Source: Sphagnum compactum
Taxonomy: Eukaryota; Bryophyta; Sphagnopsida; Sphagnales
Assembly: GCA_965153455.1 (NCBI GenBank)
Contig: OZ234496.1
Span: 496,001 to 560,000, forward strand
Direction: 5' to 3'
Length of the DNA stretch: 64,000 nt
Made by a program: the position numbers and the translations under genes. The notes beneath the pieces were generated by a model. It saw only the letters and a program-made list of their open reading frames with translations. It did no database searches and had not been told where the DNA came from. Positions 59,803-64,000 of the stretch are shown piece by piece (position 1 is the first letter of the stretch; the number at the start of each line of letters is the position of its first letter).

Positions 59803-61308
59803 CTAATCTGCTCGTGATTGGCCAGAACGAGATGACAAGATGATTCCCACAATAAGCCCATACAAAGCAAGTGCCTCCGCAAAGATGAGGATGAGGATCA
59901 TACCAACAAACAGTTTTGGTTGCTGTGCATTTGCTCTGCACAATGACAAACACAAATAAAAATCAGCTAAACTCGTGCAAACTTAGACAGCTGTCAACCC
60001 TGTTGTAAGGACATGATGGCCTGGCCTGTATAAGCATGATAAAAACCCTCTACAGTGAACTGCTCATCCATGGTCAAAAGCTCTTCACAATATCCAAGAA
60101 ACAGACAATGTCTACAGGAAGGGACACCAACCTGACACCAGCATCCCCAACAATGCCAATAGCCATGCCAGCTGAGAGACCAGCCAAACCACAAGACAAG
60201 CCTGATGAAAGATGTGCATAGCCATCAAACACATAGTAGGGCTTTGCTTTTGGGTTGATTCCAGTACTGATAATCACAGCAATAATGAGACCATAAATAC
60301 CCAACACTCCTGCCATGACCACAGGCACAATTGACTTCATCACAAGTTCTGGCCGCATCACACCCATGGAGGCCACTCCTACTCCACTCTTAGCTGTCCC
60401 ATAAGCTGCTCCCATGCCTGAGAAGATGCAAAAAATGGTTGTCATCCCCATCAGATACATTCCATGCATAAAACAGAAATGCACAGATTAACATGTCTAG
60501 AAACTCTATTCATAACTGCTGTATTTACTACACCAAACTTGGTCACTATCACAATACAAGTGTTATGCAACATCTGGGTCCAATTCATATCCGCAAGACT
60601 GCACAGAAGTTTCCAAAGTAACACTTTGAAGCTAACACAACATTCAGGTTCAATTCACAATAATTACAGTAAGCAAGAAAGAAAGGCGGGTAGCTCAGGT
60701 CACAGTAACTGGTTACACATCATGTGCTTGGTTTTAACCAAAAGCTGGAAGGCTACAACACCTGGCTCCAGATTGGAATCAAAAAGAACTCACCGATTCT
60801 CTTCTTTCATCAACTTGTGTCAGTAATGTTCCAGTATGAGACAAAAAAAATGCATGAGCAAATCTAAGACGCAAATGTACTACCTGGTTTTTGGGCCCTT
60901 TTAAGCTACAAAAAAGTGGTTTGTGCATTAATAACAGATCATTCACCACTGAAGAAATGCGAAGTTCTTGGTGGGTATTTCTGTCTCTTTGATTAGACAG
61001 ACAGTCATCATTGACAAGGAAAGACACTGAGCACTGGATACTGGAGGGAACGCAGATCAAACTAATGCTTTTACAACATGTGCTGCTGGATAAAAAAGAA
61101 AAGGTCAATGGGACGAGGCTTTGATGAGCAAACACTTACTGAGCTAATCTCATAATCACTACTAGCACCAAGATAGAACACATACACAACCAAGTCTGTA
61201 CATGATAAGGGTCTGAGAAAGATTCATACAGGAGAAGACAAGAGCAGCTGCAGCTCCAATGAAGCCGAAGAAAGGAGCAATCTCATCTCCACTGAAAACA
61301 GTTGACAT
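59803..61308 (-). CDS. V-type proton ATPase 16-kDa proteolipid, subunit c
   Basis: Three exons: 61308-61230, 60417-60132 and 59935-59803. They join in phase to 165 residues, the standard length. Subunit c forms the membrane rotor ring of the V-ATPase. The protein is nearly invariant in plants and reads so here: [100 protein letters not shown]. The proton-carrying Glu of the fourth helix is present at about residue 142 in [12 protein letters not shown]. Exon 1 ends in the T of a Cys codon completed by GC of exon 2. Exon 2 ends AG, completed by A for Arg. The gene lies convergent to subunit E, 3.4 kb away, and divergent from beta'-COP. Confidence 0.96.
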
Positions 61309-62567
61309 CTTTCAAACTGATTGTCAAATGTCCAAGCAGATCAAATTCAGCCTCAAAACCTGCAAGATCAGCACTTGTCCAGTGTCAAAAAATTCTGCAC
61401 AAAGATATGATGGCAAACCATCTACAAGAGATCAAAACAAGACAACTGCTTGAAAACTCCATTACTTACATCTTCTAAAGCCAAGAACCAAAGAAGGTGA
61501 GACACAGGGCATAACTAAAACCCCTCGTTGAGCCACAGTATAAGCAAAAATGACCACGGCTCTTAATACTGGATGGCAAGGATCCAACAAATGCTTAAGC
61601 AGCCTATTTGATAAAGCTCTTTTCAGGAAAAAGCACAGATCCGGGGTTCATGCTCAAAGACTGAAGCACCAAAATCCACAAAAAAATCAATCAAGGAAGC
61701 AAAATTTTCCAAACCCAACTGCCGAGACAAGGCCATCGCATCTACAATTCGAAAAAAATCTTTCCCATAGAATACACAGAACCAAACAGCAATTGCAGAA
61801 ACAACGAAGAGGGGGGAAAAAAAACCCTGACCTACAGCGACAGTAGAAAGACCGAACAAATAGAAACCGATCTTATATCCAATATTAAGGGGCATGTGAG
61901 ACAGATAACAGCAGCACAGACCACGAAACAGAATATACACAAAACCAAAAAAAAAAAAAGAAGAAGAAGAAGAAGCAAACAGCAGGTGCAAACAAGAACA
62001 AAACTGAACGATACTACCTAAGAAAAAGGTCCAAAAAAGCCAAATTTTGCAAGGAACATACAGGTAAAGCTCCAGCAACCGAAACTTGTGCGGCTCAAGA
62101 GCGAAATCTTACCAAGAAAACAAGCGATGCGAAGGGATTGGAGCAACAAAGAGCATTCGTAGCGCGCACGCGAAGGAGAGAAACAAACAACAAACAAACA
62201 AACAAACACAGCGTCGTCCCATCCTTCTACCTTCCCCCCCCCCCCCACAACCCCTCCACATGCCCTAAACGGATGAATAATGAAATCGCACGTTCATCGA
62301 TACCCTTTCCATTACCGGTCTCAATGTGGCGATTCACAGATGTACAACTGCAGACAGGAAACTGAAAAACGTAGTCATCATCGAGAATAGCGTTAAGTTC
62401 GTGGACAGAAAATCATGGTCCGTGGATGAAAAGTTGTATCGTTCGTGCAAGACAAGAGAGGACGAGGAGTAGGAGGAGCAACACACAGGAGCAGTGTGTT
62501 CGAGCTTTCTTGCTGGGGCAGCGTTTGTCGAGATCTGTTCCTCTTGCATTGTCACGGATCGAGCATC
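61309..62567. promoter_or_regulatory. Divergent promoter region, V-ATPase c and beta'-COP
   Basis: About 1.26 kb separates the two start codons. The part near 61,900-62,240 is likely the 5' leader of the V-ATPase gene and may hold a leader intron. It contains (GAA)n near 61,960, a CAAACAAACAAACAAACA run at about 62,187-62,206 and a C-run at about 62,234. No TATA box or fixed start site is assigned to either gene. Confidence 0.4.
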
Positions 62568-64000
62568 ATGGTAAGCCTGTGAAGAAGAAGAGTGATCGTC
62601 TGCTGCTCATTGTTATTGGGTTTCTCTTTGATTTAAATGTGGTTTCCTCATCTGTTTCTTCCTCTTGGCTTCGACATAGGGTTGAGGACGGTACCTATTT
62701 CAGGTTTTATGAGGGAACTAAAGTGAGAGAGAGAATACCTTTGCGACATTCATCGTTAGGGTTTTCATTCAGGCTTTTTCATGTGTTGGGTTTGAGTTTT
62801 GAGTTGCTGCACCAGAATATGTTTCTTTTGTTTTCGTTTGTTTTGTTTTCTTTCTGCCTTTTGATGTGATTTGACTTTGATTTGGCTGGTTTTTTGATGA
62901 TGCAGCCTCTCCGCCTCGAGATCAAGGTACGTTTGAGCTCAGTCTCTGTGGTACCAAACCCTATAGTAATTACAACTTTCGACTCATTTTCTTCTCAAGC
63001 TCTCGATTTATTGTTTGCTTGAAAAGACAAATTTGTCCCGTTTGTGTTCTCTTTAACCCCCTTTTTTGGCTACATTTAACAGCGCAAGCTTGCCCAAAGA
63101 TCTGATCGGGTGAAATGTGTGGATCTGCATCCCACCGAGCCATGGTAATCATCGGATCTCTATAGCCACTGAGCAAAGCGAGGCCAGGAAATTTGGCTGC
63201 TTGTTTTGGTATCTAGCAGATGTTTGTCTTTGTATCAGCCATGTCTCCAGATGCCAACAAAGAGAGTAACTTTTTAGGTCTATTTGTGCCGTAGCACTAC
63301 TCACATGGTTTAGAAGCACCTTGATGTTGTTCATGCATAAGCATGCAACACGCACCAAAATATCCACAATGGCAAGAAAAGAAAAACTCCATGCTAATGC
63401 CACCCTCAACTTTCTGCACAGGATACTGTCTACACTGTACACAGGCACTGTCTGCATCTGGAACCATCAAAACCAGGTAAGTGTCCTTCTGAGACATCTG
63501 CACATGTATCACTGTATGGTGACAAGGGAGTGAGCTGCATTGTGGTGGTTTACTGTTGTTTGTGAGCAAATTCCAGAAGGAACCAAAGAGCATAGCTGTA
63601 ACTTCTGATACAAGCAAGTACTAAGTCATTGGCCTTTTTGTCTTTTGGGCATGCTTGGTGTCAATCCATAGACTTGGTGTGCCTGATATGTTTTCTTGCT
63701 TCAAGTTCTTCAAAGTCTGCCATTTATCCTTCTCTACTACTAAGTCATACAGCACTTCAAGTGCATGAAGGCAGCAGCAGCAGTGTTTGAGCTTTAATGT
63801 TCCAGGTGGGACATGATGTGTCTGTGTATGGGTCCTGCACTTTAAAATGTAGTGTCAAAGATAATGTCTTTCCTATTGCATGTTGCTGTAGATGTGTCAT
63901 TTTTGAAAGTATGATCAGAATTTTGAGGACATGGTGATGAATCTGTTCTTTATGGGGAAAGCACTAAAACCTACCATCATGTTAGGAAGAAGGCAGTCTA
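62568..64000 (+). CDS. Coatomer subunit beta' (beta'-COP), 5' part only
   Basis: Four exons are visible before the window ends: 62568-62570 (the ATG alone on its coding part), 62906-62926 (21 nt), 63083-63144 and 63422-63476. The joined start reads MPLRLEIK, RKLAQRSDRVKCVDLHPTEP and then a WD-repeat blade ending GTVCIWNHQNQ. This is the N-terminus of beta'-COP, a WD40/alpha-solenoid protein of the COPI coat for Golgi-to-ER transport. Family members have RKLAQRSERVKSVDLHPTEP followed by WILASLYSGT; here the last part reads WILSTLYTGT. The intron after 63,476 runs past 64,000, and I found no fifth exon in the remaining 524 bases. Divergent from V-ATPase c. Confidence 0.9.

Overview
The window is nuclear DNA of a land plant. 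It holds interrupted eukaryotic genes with GT-AG introns and plant-type housekeeping genes: mitochondrial pyruvate dehydrogenase E1-alpha, PEX16, two V-ATPase subunits, beta'-COP, and a nucleotide-sugar/triose-phosphate-type transporter. These sit in AT-rich intergenic DNA full of microsatellites, minisatellites, foldbacks and dispersed repeats. A seedless plant (bryophyte, lycophyte or fern) is my impression only; nothing here proves it.

Layout. Positions 1 to about 20,000 are dominated by a large inverted duplication, with arms at about 1,090-6,040 and 15,075-19,960 and an AT-rich spacer of about 9 kb. Each arm carries a five-exon tropinone-reductase-like SDR gene, and the two copies point away from each other. 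The left copy is open but has lost key catalytic and cofactor residues. The right copy is also broken by a 104-bp deletion. From 20 to 28 kb there is gene-poor DNA with two long foldbacks, two dispersed repeat families and a 30-bp minisatellite. At 28.3-29.3 kb lies an intact intronless transporter gene. After more repeats comes a small multi-exon gene (34.8-36.7 kb) whose product looks like two ribbon-helix-helix-type modules. Decayed exon duplicates follow it, and then an unrecognised 399-residue gene (38.9-40.2 kb).

The right third is conventional gene space: minisatellites (41.2-42.5 kb), PDH E1-alpha (+, 43.1-47.0 kb, 8 exons), PEX16 (-, 48.9-51.8 kb, 9 exons), V-ATPase subunit E (+, 54.7-56.4 kb, 6 exons), V-ATPase proteolipid c (-, 59.8-61.3 kb, 3 exons) and the 5' end of beta'-COP (+, from 62.6 kb, running off the window). 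A short fragment resembling the N-terminus of a plastid glyoxylate/succinic-semialdehyde reductase lies at 59.3-59.5 kb.

The genes do not form a pathway cluster. The conserved ones serve separate functions: mitochondrial carbon entry, peroxisome membrane assembly, endomembrane acidification (two V-ATPase subunits, 3.4 kb apart and convergent) and COPI traffic. Exon boundaries were set by hand from splice consensus, reading-frame phase and similarity to remembered family sequences. No search or RNA evidence was available.
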